This document shows positions 11,525 to 22,052 of a stretch of 64,000 bases of DNA, one piece after another. Position numbers and translations under genes: made by a program. Origin of the DNA: Protoeuglena noctilucae (taxonomy: Eukaryota > Chlorophyta > Pedinophyceae > Marsupiomonadales > Marsupiomonadaceae); NCBI GenBank assembly GCA_958009085.1, contig OY253685.1, positions 248,001 to 312,000 of the forward strand, written 5' to 3'. A model generated the notes under the pieces. That model ran no database searches. It was not told the origin of the DNA and worked only from the letters and a program-made list of their open reading frames with translations. Numbering within the stretch: position 1 is the first letter of the stretch; the number at the start of each line of letters is the position of its first letter.

Positions 11525-12920
11525 TTACTTGTCCGCGTCCGGGTCCGCCAGCTTGGGCTTCTTGGCCGCGCGCGTGTAGGAGCGCACGACCCACTCCACC
11601 TCCGCGTGCTGCTGGTCCATGGTGCCCAGGCGGATCTGGTACGGCCGCAGCTCGAAGCGGGGACCGACCTCCGTGAGCTCCAGGGACTTGGGGCCCCGGG
11701 GCATCGAGTAGACGTGGTGGCGGAAGGACACGTAGTCGTCCTGGTTAATGAAACTCATGATGCGCTTGCTGTCGTCCTTCGGCACCGGGAAGAGGTGCTT
11801 CAGGATGTCCCGGACACGCTCCCCCAGCTTGGTCGAGAAACCCTCGAAGATGAGGTGAGGGTAGGCCTGCGATACGGGGAAGGAGCCAACGGCCCTTCAG
11901 CGAGCACATGTGCCAGAGCGTGCCACGCCTGCGCCAACTTGGCTGCGCATGCACTTGCACCGGGCAGTCAGAGCCGCAAATCACCTCGGACATGGTTCCG
12001 ACCTCGCTCTTTGTCCCAATGTCGTGCCTCGTCACGACGTGGTGGATGCCAAAGTACGCCGTGGGGCCGTAAGGCAGGTGGCACACCACGAGGCCGTCTG
12101 GCTCGCCGCGGTGCTCGTGAACCACCACTGAGGGAGGAACGGCATAAGGGCAGTCCTCACTGACCATCGCAAATGCGAAGGTGCTATGCAAATCGCGAGG
12201 GCTGGAAAGGGAAGCAATTACTGTGGCTTACCCCAAACCCCAACAGTGGCACACATGCGCATGCAGGCTCTCACCCACGTCCGTGAAGTCGTGGCTGCGG
12301 CACGTCTCGACGAGCTCGCTCACGACCAGGCCACCGCGGTTCATGCGCTGTGCATTGGGGATGCAGAGCTTGAGCTCCTTCGCGAACTGGACCAACCGAC
12401 TGCTGGGCTCGCGAGAGGTCGTGATGAGGACCTTGGGGTCCCGCTCCCCCGCGTGCGCGTACTCATCGTCGACGTGCGTGCGCTGGACGGCTGCAGAGGA
12501 GTGAGGGTGGCAGGGCTGCGTTGGGCGCAGGCACTTCATGGCATCCTCGGCGCCTGCCTCGCGGTGCGGCGCGGCACCGCACCGGTGTAGTCATCGTCCA
12601 GCTCGGCCAGGTTCTGCAGCTCGTGGTGCCGTTTCCTCAGCTCCGTGGGGATGGGCTTGCCCTCCTGCGCTTGACAGCGACAGACGCGTACCGTCACCTT
12701 GGCAGCGGCGCGGCGCGCTGGCCTCGGGCGCGGCAGGGTCGCGCCTTCTCATCGAAGGCCGCCGCCGCGCTGGGGCCCGCTTGTAGGAAGGGGCGCCGGC
12801 GCGCCTCACCTCCAGCGCCTTCTTTATCTTGCGCTTTTGCTCATACACCTCCTTCTCCTTCCCCTCCAGGCTCTTGCGGTACAAATACTCGCGGCGGAGC
12901 CGCGCATTGCGCCGCAACAT
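11525..12920 (-). CDS. IMP4: IMP4, U3 snoRNP Brix-domain protein
   Basis: Subunit of the small-subunit processome; with IMP3 and MPP10 it helps U3 snoRNA pair with pre-18S rRNA in the nucleolus. It starts [20 protein letters not shown] at 12920. The helical N terminus is followed by a Brix domain ([65 protein letters not shown]) and the C-terminal block [20 protein letters not shown]. The stop is at 11525. Five exons; all four introns are GT-AG (junctions DYTAVQRTHV, FTDVVVVHEH and MSEAYPHLIF checked). Normal length. The stop is about 230 bases from the NOP53 start, head to tail, so two ribosome-biogenesis genes are neighbours on one strand. Confidence 0.95.
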
Positions 12921-13448
12921 CCCGTCCCCCGCCCTCGCCGGGCCTCTCGGCCTCGCCCGGCGCCCAGCGACTTATTAGACCGTAACTGATACGCTAGCCA
13001 AGCGGCGGCGCGAAAGGTGCGCTGGGTCGCGAGCGGGTCTGGGCCCTCTTCGCGGTTGCGACGCTGCCCTGGGCGCACAGGCGGGATTACAGGCAAGGCG
13101 GAGCAGTGTCACCGCGAGTTTGCGTGCAAAGAGACACCGAATGTCACGAGTCATGGCGAGATGGCGCTGTGATATCGATGTCTGACACGTTGCCTGACCA
13201 CGGGGTCCTAATCTGCGGTGAACCCGCACGTCGCCTGGGAATTTCTGTCGTTTGATGACCCAGCTGTGCCATCGGATCGATTGCGCGCGCATCGCACCCC
13301 TACCTGCCGAAATCGCCGAGTTTGCCAGCCCGCGCGAAAAGAGGATTGCCACATCGCCCCTCGTCAAGTGCGCTGTCGGAGTTAGTCGGTGTCTGCGAGG
13401 GGTGGGCGGCTGCCCAGGATCGGTGCTCGGTTCAGGGCAGCTCGGAAG
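12921..13448. promoter_or_regulatory. Divergent promoter region, IMP4 / TGD2-like
   Basis: About 530 bases between divergent start codons. It is less G+C-rich than the flanking exons. I see no coding exon, RNA gene or repeat. A promoter role is inferred from position. Confidence 0.4.
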
Positions 13449-15294
13449 ATGGCGCGGGGCTGGTCCCTGGCCGCCTCCCCATGCTCGACTTCGACGGCGA
13501 GCGCGCCTGAGGTGTCTGGGTCCGCGCGAGTCCGGGCCGCTTTCCGGCATCGCCTGAGGCCCGGATTGTCCTCGCGCCTCGCGGACCGCCTCGCGCGCGC
13601 GACGGCCTCCGACGATGCGGATGACACGAAGAAGGGAGGTAAGTGCTCGCGGCCCCAACTCGCCCAGCCGTCTCGCTCCGGGGTGGGAGAGTTTTCATGC
13701 GTGCCTTGCCCGGGCACTGCCGTCACGCTGCAAGCTCTCCTGCGCTCTCTCTCGTCGCTGCGCTCAGCCCAGACGACTCTTCGCGTGCTCGGTCCTCGCA
13801 GCGCTCCAAAACCTGGTCGGCGCGATCACGACGCGGGTGAAGCCGCCCGTCACGATGCGCCGGACGGTGGGGGGCCCCGACCTGGTGGCCTTCATCGTCG
13901 GAGGGGCCGCCGTCATCGTCGGGATGCTCGTCTGGGCGTCCGGGGCGCGCGTCTTCAAGAGCGGCCGCAGCTACCAGGCCATCATCGAGTTCCCCCGCGC
14001 GTGCGGCATCACGGTCGGGACGCCCGTCCGCATCCGCGGGGTCCGCGTGGGCCAGGCGGTCGCTGGTGAGAGCAACATGCGATGCTGCTGCTCCTCGCGC
14101 TGAAATGGGACCCGTGTGGCTTAAAACGGCGCCATCTTCGTCACGCACGTTGCCATTGCCCCATCCTCGCCGACCTGCCCTCCCTACCCTCCCTGCAGTC
14201 CGCCCTTCTTTGGAGAAGGTGGAGGTTGTGGTGGAGGTGGACGACGAGGCGACCGTCATCCCCCGGCGATCGGAGGTCCAGGCCAACCAATCGGGCCTCA
14301 TCGCCGAGCCCCTCATCGACGTCGTCCCCACGCTGCCCATCGCGCCCTTCTCGGCCCTCCCCACGCACACGGGCTGTGAGGCCGAGGGCGTCCTTGTCTG
14401 CAACCGCGGGCGCATCCAGGGCGAGCCCGGCGTGGCCCTTGACGACCTCGTGTACATCATGACCAAGCTCGCCAATCAGATGGACATGGACGGCTATTCC
14501 AAGGCCCTTTCCACCGCGGAGGCCGCGCAGGCGGCCATCCTCGAGGCGCGGCCGCTCCTGCAGCACGCGGCCGCGCTCACCCGGGAGATCCTGCCCCTCG
14601 TGAGGGAGCTGAGGTGAGGCGTGCTTGACGTGGCGGGGATGCGGTGCGCGCTGGGTCACAGGTTGAGGCCCGGGTGAGGGAGAGGGGGTTGGGAAACAGA
14701 GAGTGAGGATGGATTTTCTGCATCAACGGGATTCAGGGTTAAGCAGGGGTCAAGGACTCTGCACCCTTGGCTCCACGCACCCCGTCACCCACCCCCGTAC
14801 GAACACCGCTGTGCCCTGGACACCCCACGCAGGGACAGCGCGCTGGTGAAGAACGTGGAGAGCCTGTCCGCGACCACGGCGGCGGCGGCCAACGACATCC
14901 ACAAGCTGAGCCGGGACGTGCTCACGCCCGAGAACGTGGCGGCGCTGCGGGACAGCGTGGTGACGCTGACGGAGGTGCGTGGGGCGAATAAGAGTGAACG
15001 TAAAGCATTGATGTGACTGGAAGAGGTGTCACAGGTTGTTGCTATGCGCGAGGCTCGCAGCGTGACATGCATAATGCGACGACCAACGACGCGTGCCCTG
15101 CCAAGGGCGAGGTGCCTGTCATTATCATGGGTGATCGATGGCTTCTTGGCGACCGCTCGACGCCATCTCTCCCCCAGACCCTGAAGCACTTCGAGAGCAT
15201 ATCGGCGGACATGGGCAAAGTCACGAGCGACCGCCAGGTGCAGGCCAGCGTGCGGCAACTGGTCGAGGCCCTGTCGCGCCTCGTGTCCGAATGA
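13449..15294 (+). CDS. TGD2-like MCE-domain protein, plastid lipid import
   Basis: Homologue of TRIGALACTOSYLDIACYLGLYCEROL 2, the substrate-binding part of the inner-envelope ABC transporter (TGD1/2/3) that brings ER lipid into plastids. Five exons: 13449-13638, 13802-14065, 14199-14613, 14833-14974 and 15178-15294, all GT-AG and all joining in frame. Exon 1 codes for a Ser/Ala/Arg-rich transit peptide (MARGWSLAASPCSTSTASAP). A single membrane helix (LVAFIVGGAAVIVGMLVW) follows, then the MCE domain (PRACGITVGTPVRIRGVRVG; EVVVEVDDEATVIPRRSEVQ). A long helical C-terminal region begins around ALDDLVYIMTKLANQMDMDG and ends LVEALSRLVSE. This matches the usual plant layout. Identity is strong. Confidence 0.92.
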
Positions 15295-15569
15295 CACCAG
15301 ATGTGTAGACGATGAAAGACACTTTTTCTGTTCCCTACTAACCACCTGAGCCTTGCATGCATTTCTGCGAGCGCTCGTCAGCCTTGCCGCTCCCTCGTGC
15401 TGTGCGTTGATCAGCCGGCCCTCTCCGCGGCCCCGCGACGTTTGAACGGCGATCAAGACGTGGACTGTTCAGCAGGATTTGTTTTGACGTCATGTCTGAG
15501 AAAGACAGCTGGGTCGTTCGGGTGCAAATCTGCCTGCGCCTCCCGTGGCACATTCAACGGCCTCTCAGG

Positions 15570-17667
15570 TCACGCCAGGGCCTTGCCCGTTCGAAATGGG
15601 TGCTCTAGGCACGCCTCTACCGACGGCCGCGCCCGCCAGTCCCTCGCCATCATCTGGCCCAGCAAGTCCCACCCTGCACCGCCGCCCTCCGCAAGGAACT
15701 TGCACGGCTCCTCCCACCGGTCATCCGCCTCGCAGTACTCTCTGTGAGGATCGGTACATGCAATATTCGAAGCCATGACCACGATATGCACCACGGGGGC
15801 ACCTCCACCCCCCTATAACACGCACAGACGGACGTGCGACAGCTCCACGTTTTACACCTATCCTTCCACCCGCACTCCTCACCGGAAGGCCTCCATGTCG
15901 AGCCGGAACGTCCCCTCCACCAGGCGCTGCAGCTCCCCCGCAGAGGCGTCCCCGGGCCTCGTGAAGGGTACGAAGCACAAAAAGAGACCCAGCAGTCCCG
16001 CGGCATACACGTCGTCCGCCTTGCCGAACTCTCGCCGCTCCCTGCCGTTGTCTGCGCCCTCCGCTGCCGCCCGCGCCCACAGCCCCTTCGCCAGGCCGTC
16101 TCGAGGGTCCTCACCGCCCCCAGAGATGCCCTGCAGCCCCGCCGACCCCGGTCCCTCTCGCCCGCTCGACTGCGCGTCCCATAGCTCTGCCAGCGTGGAC
16201 CCCCCTAAGAGCGTCTGGTCCGATACGTCCACCGCGAACGCCAAGTCTCGCAAACGCACCCGCAGGAAGCGCATCTCGTTCTCATCCACTGCGACGGCAG
16301 AAGCACAGGGTTCCTTACAAGCAGAGCAAGCGAGGCACCCTGTCATGTCAGCATATGTCGACCGTTCGTGGCAAACGCGGCACTTGCCCATCATTCATAG
16401 CCAGTTCCAGTTCCTCTCCTACGCAGCCAGGACCTCACCTGTATCCATCGTCACGCTGGTGGGTCCCAGCGACTGGTGCAGCCAGTTGCACCGGTGGATG
16501 AAGGCCAGCCCCTCCATCGCTCCCCGCCACACCCGCAGCACGGCAAGCCTTCTCCTGGCCAAGGGCCTCTTGGGGTCCAGGCGGTCCCAGAACTCCCCGT
16601 CTCCCACGGCGCGCCCTGCAGCGAACGCCTCAGACGCCATCCGCGCGTACTGGTCCGCCGTGTACACGCCGTCGTTCCTGCGGTGAGGCGTCAGAAACAT
16701 CAAAGCGTGTGTTGCGTCAGAGCGCAGGGACGTCGGCTCAGGTGGACTTAGGTGGACAGGACGGATGGAGGACGAGCCTGCGTTTATCACGGTTCACATG
16801 AGCGTGGCATGGTGGCTCACCGCAGCACCAGCCACTGCTCGCTCGCCCCCGGCGCCCCGACCGTGAAGGCCCCCAGGAGCTTGCACACGTGATCGCTGAA
16901 CGCCGGCACCGAGGGAGGCTGCAGGCTCGCAAAGGCCCTGGAAGGAGACGAGGGGATGGTGATGTCGGTGGGTATGCGTCATGCCACGTCACACTCTCAG
17001 CAGCGTGTCGCATCGACGTGGTTGGACCACAGATTGACGGTGACCCTGACGGTGCGGCTGCCGACCGCACCTGAACTCGTTCGCTGCCATGACATCCGCG
17101 TCGCTCCGTGCCTTGCTGAGGGGGTACGCCTTGAGGATGCACCGGGTGCCCGACAGCGGGCCCCGGCGGCAGACAGCCTGGTACAGCTTGGCCGTAACTG
17201 CGGGCGTGGTGAAGACGGGACGGTGTCCATTGCAGAGCCTCTCCTGAGCCCAGCGAGCCAGCATCCGGGTTCCTCGTCGCTCACCAGCCCCTTCTTCAAT
17301 CTTCTGCCCCGCCATCTGCTGCAGATCGCGCAAGTCGAGGCCCAGGTCCTGGCCACCCAGACCCTGCACGCGCAAACAAGCCTCGTGAGGTGGCTATCGT
17401 GCGGCTCATCACGCGCGCATGGCTCCGGTGATTACAACCAATAATCACCTGTGATGTGGGCCTGTAGGAAGAGACGCTGAGGAACCCGACGCTCCCGAGG
17501 AGCCGCTCAATCTCGAAGTCCCCGGCCGAGAAGGCGCTCACGCGCGCCGCGACATCCCGATGTATCGGCCGATGACGCGAACACGTACATCCGCGAGAGA
17601 CAGTGGCCACAGCGGAGCAGGAGCGGCCCAGCGATGGCCCTCGGGAAGGGATGCAGCGCGTCGCCAT
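15570..17667 (-). CDS. Plastid-type protein pseudokinase
   Basis: A kinase-fold protein with a likely plastid transit peptide (MATRCIPSRGPSLGRSCSAV, start 17667). Exons join to give, in order: FEIERLLGSVGFLSVSSYRP; LGLDLRDLQQM; an N-lobe strand with a possible ATP-site Lys (TRCILKAYPLSKARSD); the hinge region EQWLVLR; a catalytic-loop segment FIHRCNWLHQSLGPTSVTM; a DFG-region segment VRLRDLAFAVD; and an end fitting subdomain XI (LLGQMMARDWRARPSVEACL, then HPFRTG). The catalytic HRD is replaced by HQS and DFG reads DLA, so phosphotransfer looks unlikely. I believe related plastid kinase-like proteins in plants share the LHQSLGP form, but I cannot search. All placed introns are GT-AG. Stop at 15570. 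The start is the most plausible Met, not proven. Confidence 0.75.
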
Positions 17668-18167
17668 TGTGGCTACTGGGAGGGCCGATAGTCGCGCACA
17701 GTCCCGCGCACAGCTTGACGCCTTCGCGGCTGCACAAGGGCAAGCTAAGGTACGGCTCCAGCCAGTGTGTGGCCTGTACAAAGCCAGCTGCTGTCCTCTA
17801 GAAGGATGCTGAACGAGCTGTAGCCTCGTGGCTCCGACGCAGGTGAGCTCCGAGAGCCCGGCTTGACGCTGAGGAGGGCCGTGCACGATATAACTGGCCT
17901 GGATACGAATCCGCGAGGGTTCTGTCTGTTTCACACGAGCGTCAAACGACTGTCAGTTGTCAGGTTGCTGCCAGAGCTGCCAAAACTACCAAAGCTGGAA
18001 ATGGGGGACGGCTGGACGCTCTGTGTCACGCCGGTCAGCTGGCTGAAGGCATGCTGCTCGACATCACACGGCTCAGTTCCCGCTAGAGTTGTTGCTGCTG
18101 CTGTTGCTGCTGTTGTTCGCCAAGTAAGGCTGAAGCCTCTGCGGGGACAAAGGCAAGTATCGATGGC
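17668..18167. other. Intergenic, kinase promoter and AIM24 3' flank, with a trinucleotide run
   Basis: About 500 bases between the pseudokinase start and the end of the AIM24-family gene. It holds a GTT/GCT trinucleotide run at about 18090-18118 (AAC/AGC on the minus strand), probably just past the AIM24 stop. No RNA gene or exon is recognised. Confidence 0.45.
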
Positions 18168-19661
18168 TCAATAGGGCTGCTTGGGCGATATGAATGTCAG
18201 CCACAGGTGCAGTGACCACCCTGGCATGGCGCCCTCACCCTGGCGAGGGCCTTCAGCGACCGCGTCTGCACAAACACGAACTGCTCCGTGGAGGACTCGT
18301 TCGTGAAGAGGATGGCAAAGCCCTGCGAGCAGGTTGCCAGAAAAAGCGTACCAGATATCCCACTCATCCACCCATGCCGCGCCGTCTCATGCGAAGCGCA
18401 GCTGCAGTCGTCCAGACCCCTCACCTCGCCCGTGATGCAGCTGCCCACGACGGTGTCCGCGGCCTTCGTCAGCGTGTACTTGAGACCCGGGTCCTGGGTC
18501 CACCCCAGCACGTACCCGTTGTCGAACTTGCGCGACTCGCCGGGCTGCAGCACGTACTTGGCCAGCGAGCCGAAGGCATTGAAGAAGATCTTGCCGTGGC
18601 CACGCGCCCTGCGACGAGTCACAAGCGTTTGTTGTAGTAAGCGCGGCCCAGCCCGTCACACACATGCCAAAATGCCCGGTCTCTCGCCCTCACCTAACCG
18701 CGCAGCAGGTCCCCGTCGCGCAGCAGCCCGCCAGGCCCAGGCACGTGGCGTGGATGGACACCGTCTCGTCGGCAGCCAGGAACGCCCGGGGCTGGAACCG
18801 GACCTCAGCACCCTCGCCGACCGTGTACACGCCAATGTCGCCCGAGAGCTGCGGCGACGAAGCGGAGGGGCTGGGCTGGGCGTGACGCTGTTGTTGTTCC
18901 CGGCCAAGTCCGGGCCCTGCGCGTTTGCTACGCCGTGCTATGCACACCTCGGGGGCGATGAGGACGTCCGCCGAGGCACCGCCCTTGGGCCTGTAGTGGT
19001 TGAACCAGCACGTCTCGCCCAGCAGGGCCAGGAGGCACCCGTTGCACGACCCGCCCTCGCACTCGGCCGACAGAGACATGTTGGGGTCGATCGTCAACAT
19101 CGTTCCCCCGACTGACTTCACGCCCACGTCGCCGGGTTTAAGCTCGACCTGCGTGCGGCATGTGGTGGGCATGTGGTGTGCTGTGGTGGCACCCAAGAAT
19201 CGCAGCTAATATCTCGGCGCTGCGACTCGCCTGGATGCAGGGGTGCGCGCCCGGCAGCGCCAGGTAGTAGCGAGAGTCGTTGGGGTCGATCTGCGCGGGC
19301 ATCGCACGGCGTGGCGTCGCGGCACGCATGGCTGTACCGCTGCACCGCCCCTATGCATGCAAGGCAGCGGGATCTACGACACGGTCGCCCGCGCAGGCCA
19401 CATACCTGCACCATCCGCTGCTGCAGCGGAGCAGAGGCCACGGTTCCGCCCGAGAGCGGGATGCCCATCGGCACGAGCTGGGCTGCAGGGGACGGCGAGC
19501 CAGCGACATTGCAGCCGGGCAGGTGGCGGGCGCAAGGGAGTCGATCACTCCAACACATACAGGCTGTAGAATCGACGTTCTGCGGCAGAATGCGTCCCTT
19601 TGGTTTTTGACCTTGTGCGCTGCGCCCTCTCACCGGAGGAACCCGTGCCATTCTTGTCCAT
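18168..19661 (-). CDS. AIM24 / TIGR00266-family protein
   Basis: Member of the AIM24 family of double-psi-barrel-like proteins (mitochondrial biogenesis in yeast; widespread in bacteria; molecular role unclear). It starts MDKNGTGSS at 19661 and reads AQLVPMGIPLSGGTVASAP, DPNDSRYYLALPGAHPCIQ, VELKPGDVGVKSVGGTMLTI, LAPE-like LIAPELSGDIGVYTVGEG, GKIFFNAFGSLAKYVLQPGE, VDNG-like FDNGYVLGWTQDPGLKYTL, and FVFVQTRSLKALAR. An insert with several Cys (CEGGSCNGCLLALLGETCWF) is unusual. The intron after the exon ending at 19231 starts with GC (CAG|GCGAGT; CIQ|VELKPG). The last intron is inferred from a strong donor after ALAR, giving a tiny final exon PY-stop at 18168. Without it, the frame stops at 18197. 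Confidence 0.8.
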
Positions 19662-19923
19662 GGTATCAAGAGATCGCAGCAGCCTAAGCGTGGAAGTGAA
19701 TTCTGCCCCCCTCCCCGTCCAGCCATCGCTGAGGAACACGCAGAACAATGGGTAGGTTTTTGCCAGCAATGGCCGTCAGTTTGCCTTTTGTCGTGCCATG
19801 TCTTGAATGAGATTGCAATCCTTTGATCGTCAGGAGGACGCGTGGGTCGCGATAATCGCGTTTCGACTGCAGGGCAAGCCATCAGTGTGTCGCACGCACG
19901 ATGCCTCGGCGGGCCCGCGGAGG

Positions 19924-21865
19924 ATGAGCCTGCGCGCCGTGCCTCCGAACCGGCAGCTGTGTGAGATGCAGAGCGACGCGGAGGCGCCGGGGACGTCGAG
20001 GCACGCGGCGCTCGCGAGGCTCAAGCGTCTGCGTTCGGATTTCCACAGCCTGCTGGCGCAGAAGGCGAGGGTCGTGGGAGCCCGCGTGCTGCGCATGATA
20101 CGCGTGTGCAATGACCGATATCCAGGCGGCGTCGCGCGCGCAGAGGGAGGTGCTGGCGTCGGTCCAGGAGGCCACGCACTTCATCGCGCAGCAGGCCACG
20201 GACAGGAGCCACCGGTGAGGCTGTTGGAAAGGGATGTGATGTGCTGGCAGGCGCTCATACATGAACGCTGTTTGTGAATTTCTTCTACCCAGGCCCCACC
20301 CTCGCCTCGTCACGCACGCGGCGGTCGCGGGCTTCGTTCCCTCAGCGCCCAGGCGAGCCAGCAGTGACCTGGAGCCTATTCACATGCGGTTTCCTGGGCC
20401 TAAGAAGCACCGAAGCATCCAGCCGTGGTTGGTCCACGCAGGCCTCCCTCTTCGCTGGAGACGTCGATCGTGTCGGCGTTCCACCGGCAGCCGGCCAAGA
20501 GAGGCGAGCGCACGGGGCCATCAGGTCCCCGTCCCATGTCAGCCTCGTGGGTGGAGGACGAGGGACGGCGCTCGTGGGACCGCGGGGCCGAGGGGGCGGT
20601 GCCGGGTCCCTTCGATCGCATTGACAGGGCCCTGCAGCGCCGCGCGGCGCTGAGGGAGTTGCGCGTGCGGGTTGGGGCGCGGAGCCCGGTCGTAGAGCCA
20701 CCCAGAGTGGAGGCCTCTGTTTCGGAGAGAGACGAGGGCCACGCCAGCGATGGGGAGGTGGCAAGCGACGCTGGGGGACCGAGCGAGGGTGGTGGCGGGC
20801 AAGAGGAGCCCTCAGTAGTGGAGGTGCCACCTCGCGCGAGGTCGGTGGGGGTGCAGGCGGGGGAGCAGGAGGAGGCGCCAGACAGGAGTGAGGACATGGC
20901 AGCACAAGCCGTGTCTTACTTGCGAGCCCGCACGGCGCGGGCCGTGCTGGGGGCGTGGGCGGGGTGGGCGCGGGCCCTGGCGACGGCGCGGCTGCGGGCG
21001 ATCCGGCGCGAGGAGAGCTGGGGACCTGCGGCCTTTCTGTGGGCGGGCGCCGGTGCGTGCGCGGCGGGGGGCGGCGCTGGAGAGCATGCAGGTCGATGTT
21101 TGGGGTCCGATGCAACTGCCAGCTGTGCCGCCCATGCATGCAGACCCGTCCTGGTCGCGGCTGGCGAGGAGCCAGGGCCACACGGCGCTCGCGAGGGAGT
21201 TCTACCGCCGCATACTCCTGGCCAAGGCCCTCGCGAGCCTGCGCCGCTCGGCGCTCTTTCCAACGGGAGGGGCTTTGGTTGTCAGCAATGGTAGTAATGG
21301 TGGTGGTGGTTCGTCAGGGTCGGACGACGGCGTGGCTGCGGTGGGTGTGCAGGGGCAAGGCAGCACGTGGGAGCTGCGGTCGGAAGCCGAGAGCTCTGCA
21401 AGGTCCTCGGAGCTGTCAGAGAGCAGCAGCAGCACTTGCTATGACCGCTACCAGTGGAGTGTGCCGCGGGTGCCCCTGTCCCGAGAGTGGCTGGAGGGCC
21501 TCAAGGGCGCAATGCGGGCTTTCCCCAAGGGCCGTGGGGTGCTCAGAGCGGGGGGCAGGGGAGAAGGGGGATGTACCCAGGGCCAGGCGGGCTCTCGGGC
21601 GCGGTGGTGGAAGGGGCGGTTCCGGGTGCTGGCGACGGCGGCAGCGGGGGCGCGGGGTGATGATGATCGAGGGGAAAGGGGGGGCAGGAGCGGTGGGGTC
21701 GGGGAGGCATGGGTTGAGAAATGCCCCTCCAGCAGCGAGGGCGAGGGCGGCTGGGGCGCGGACCAGCGGTTCGCCGCGTGGCTCAGGCGGCGGCGACGCG
21801 GGGCTGGCGGTGGGGAGATGGTGGGTGATTCATCGTTTGGGTTGGCAATATTGAAACGTACGTAG
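19924..21865 (+). CDS. Hypothetical protein, helical and low-complexity, possible Sfi1-like Trp repeats
   Basis: No family recognised. A first exon (19924-20064) codes for MSLRAVPPNRQLC ... LKRLRSDFHSLLAQK and seems to end in AAG|GCGAGG. A 61-base GC-AG intron then leads to AASRAQREVLASVQEATHFI, and the next donor is at about 20217. The exon joins between about 20290 and 20440 are not resolved. Beyond that, a long frame reads FDRIDRALQRRAALRELRVR, an acidic Ser/Glu stretch, then YLRARTARAVLGAWAGWARA and, after an inferred intron, REFYRRILLAKALASLRR, a Gly/Ser run, and RDYQW-like YDRYQWSVPRVPLSREWLEG. It stops at 21865. The A-W-A-G-W helix pattern recalls Sfi1 repeats, but this is weak. The frame is well kept over hundreds of codons, which argues for a real gene. 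Confidence 0.45.
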
Positions 21866-22052
21866 GTTTGCAGGCGGTCCCTGGGCAGGCCTGAAGTGAG
21901 TCAGAATTTTGCCAGGGATTGGCTTTTTCTCACTCACCGACGGGTGAGGTTGCTGCCTACTCCTCCCCTTCGACCTCAATTCACATACCTAACCAATCGA
22001 TAGCGTTGTGAGGTTCTAAGGGCCTTTCGGCCCGGCAATACACGCCGGCAGG

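Noticed and set aside
18090-18118. Poly-Gln coding run on the minus strand
   Set aside because: It lies past the AIM24 stop with no supporting exon; more likely a trinucleotide repeat in the 3' flank.
19924-21865. Naming the hypothetical gene as an Sfi1/centrin-binding protein
   Set aside because: The Trp-containing helices are only loosely like Sfi1 repeats and too few; composition alone could explain them.
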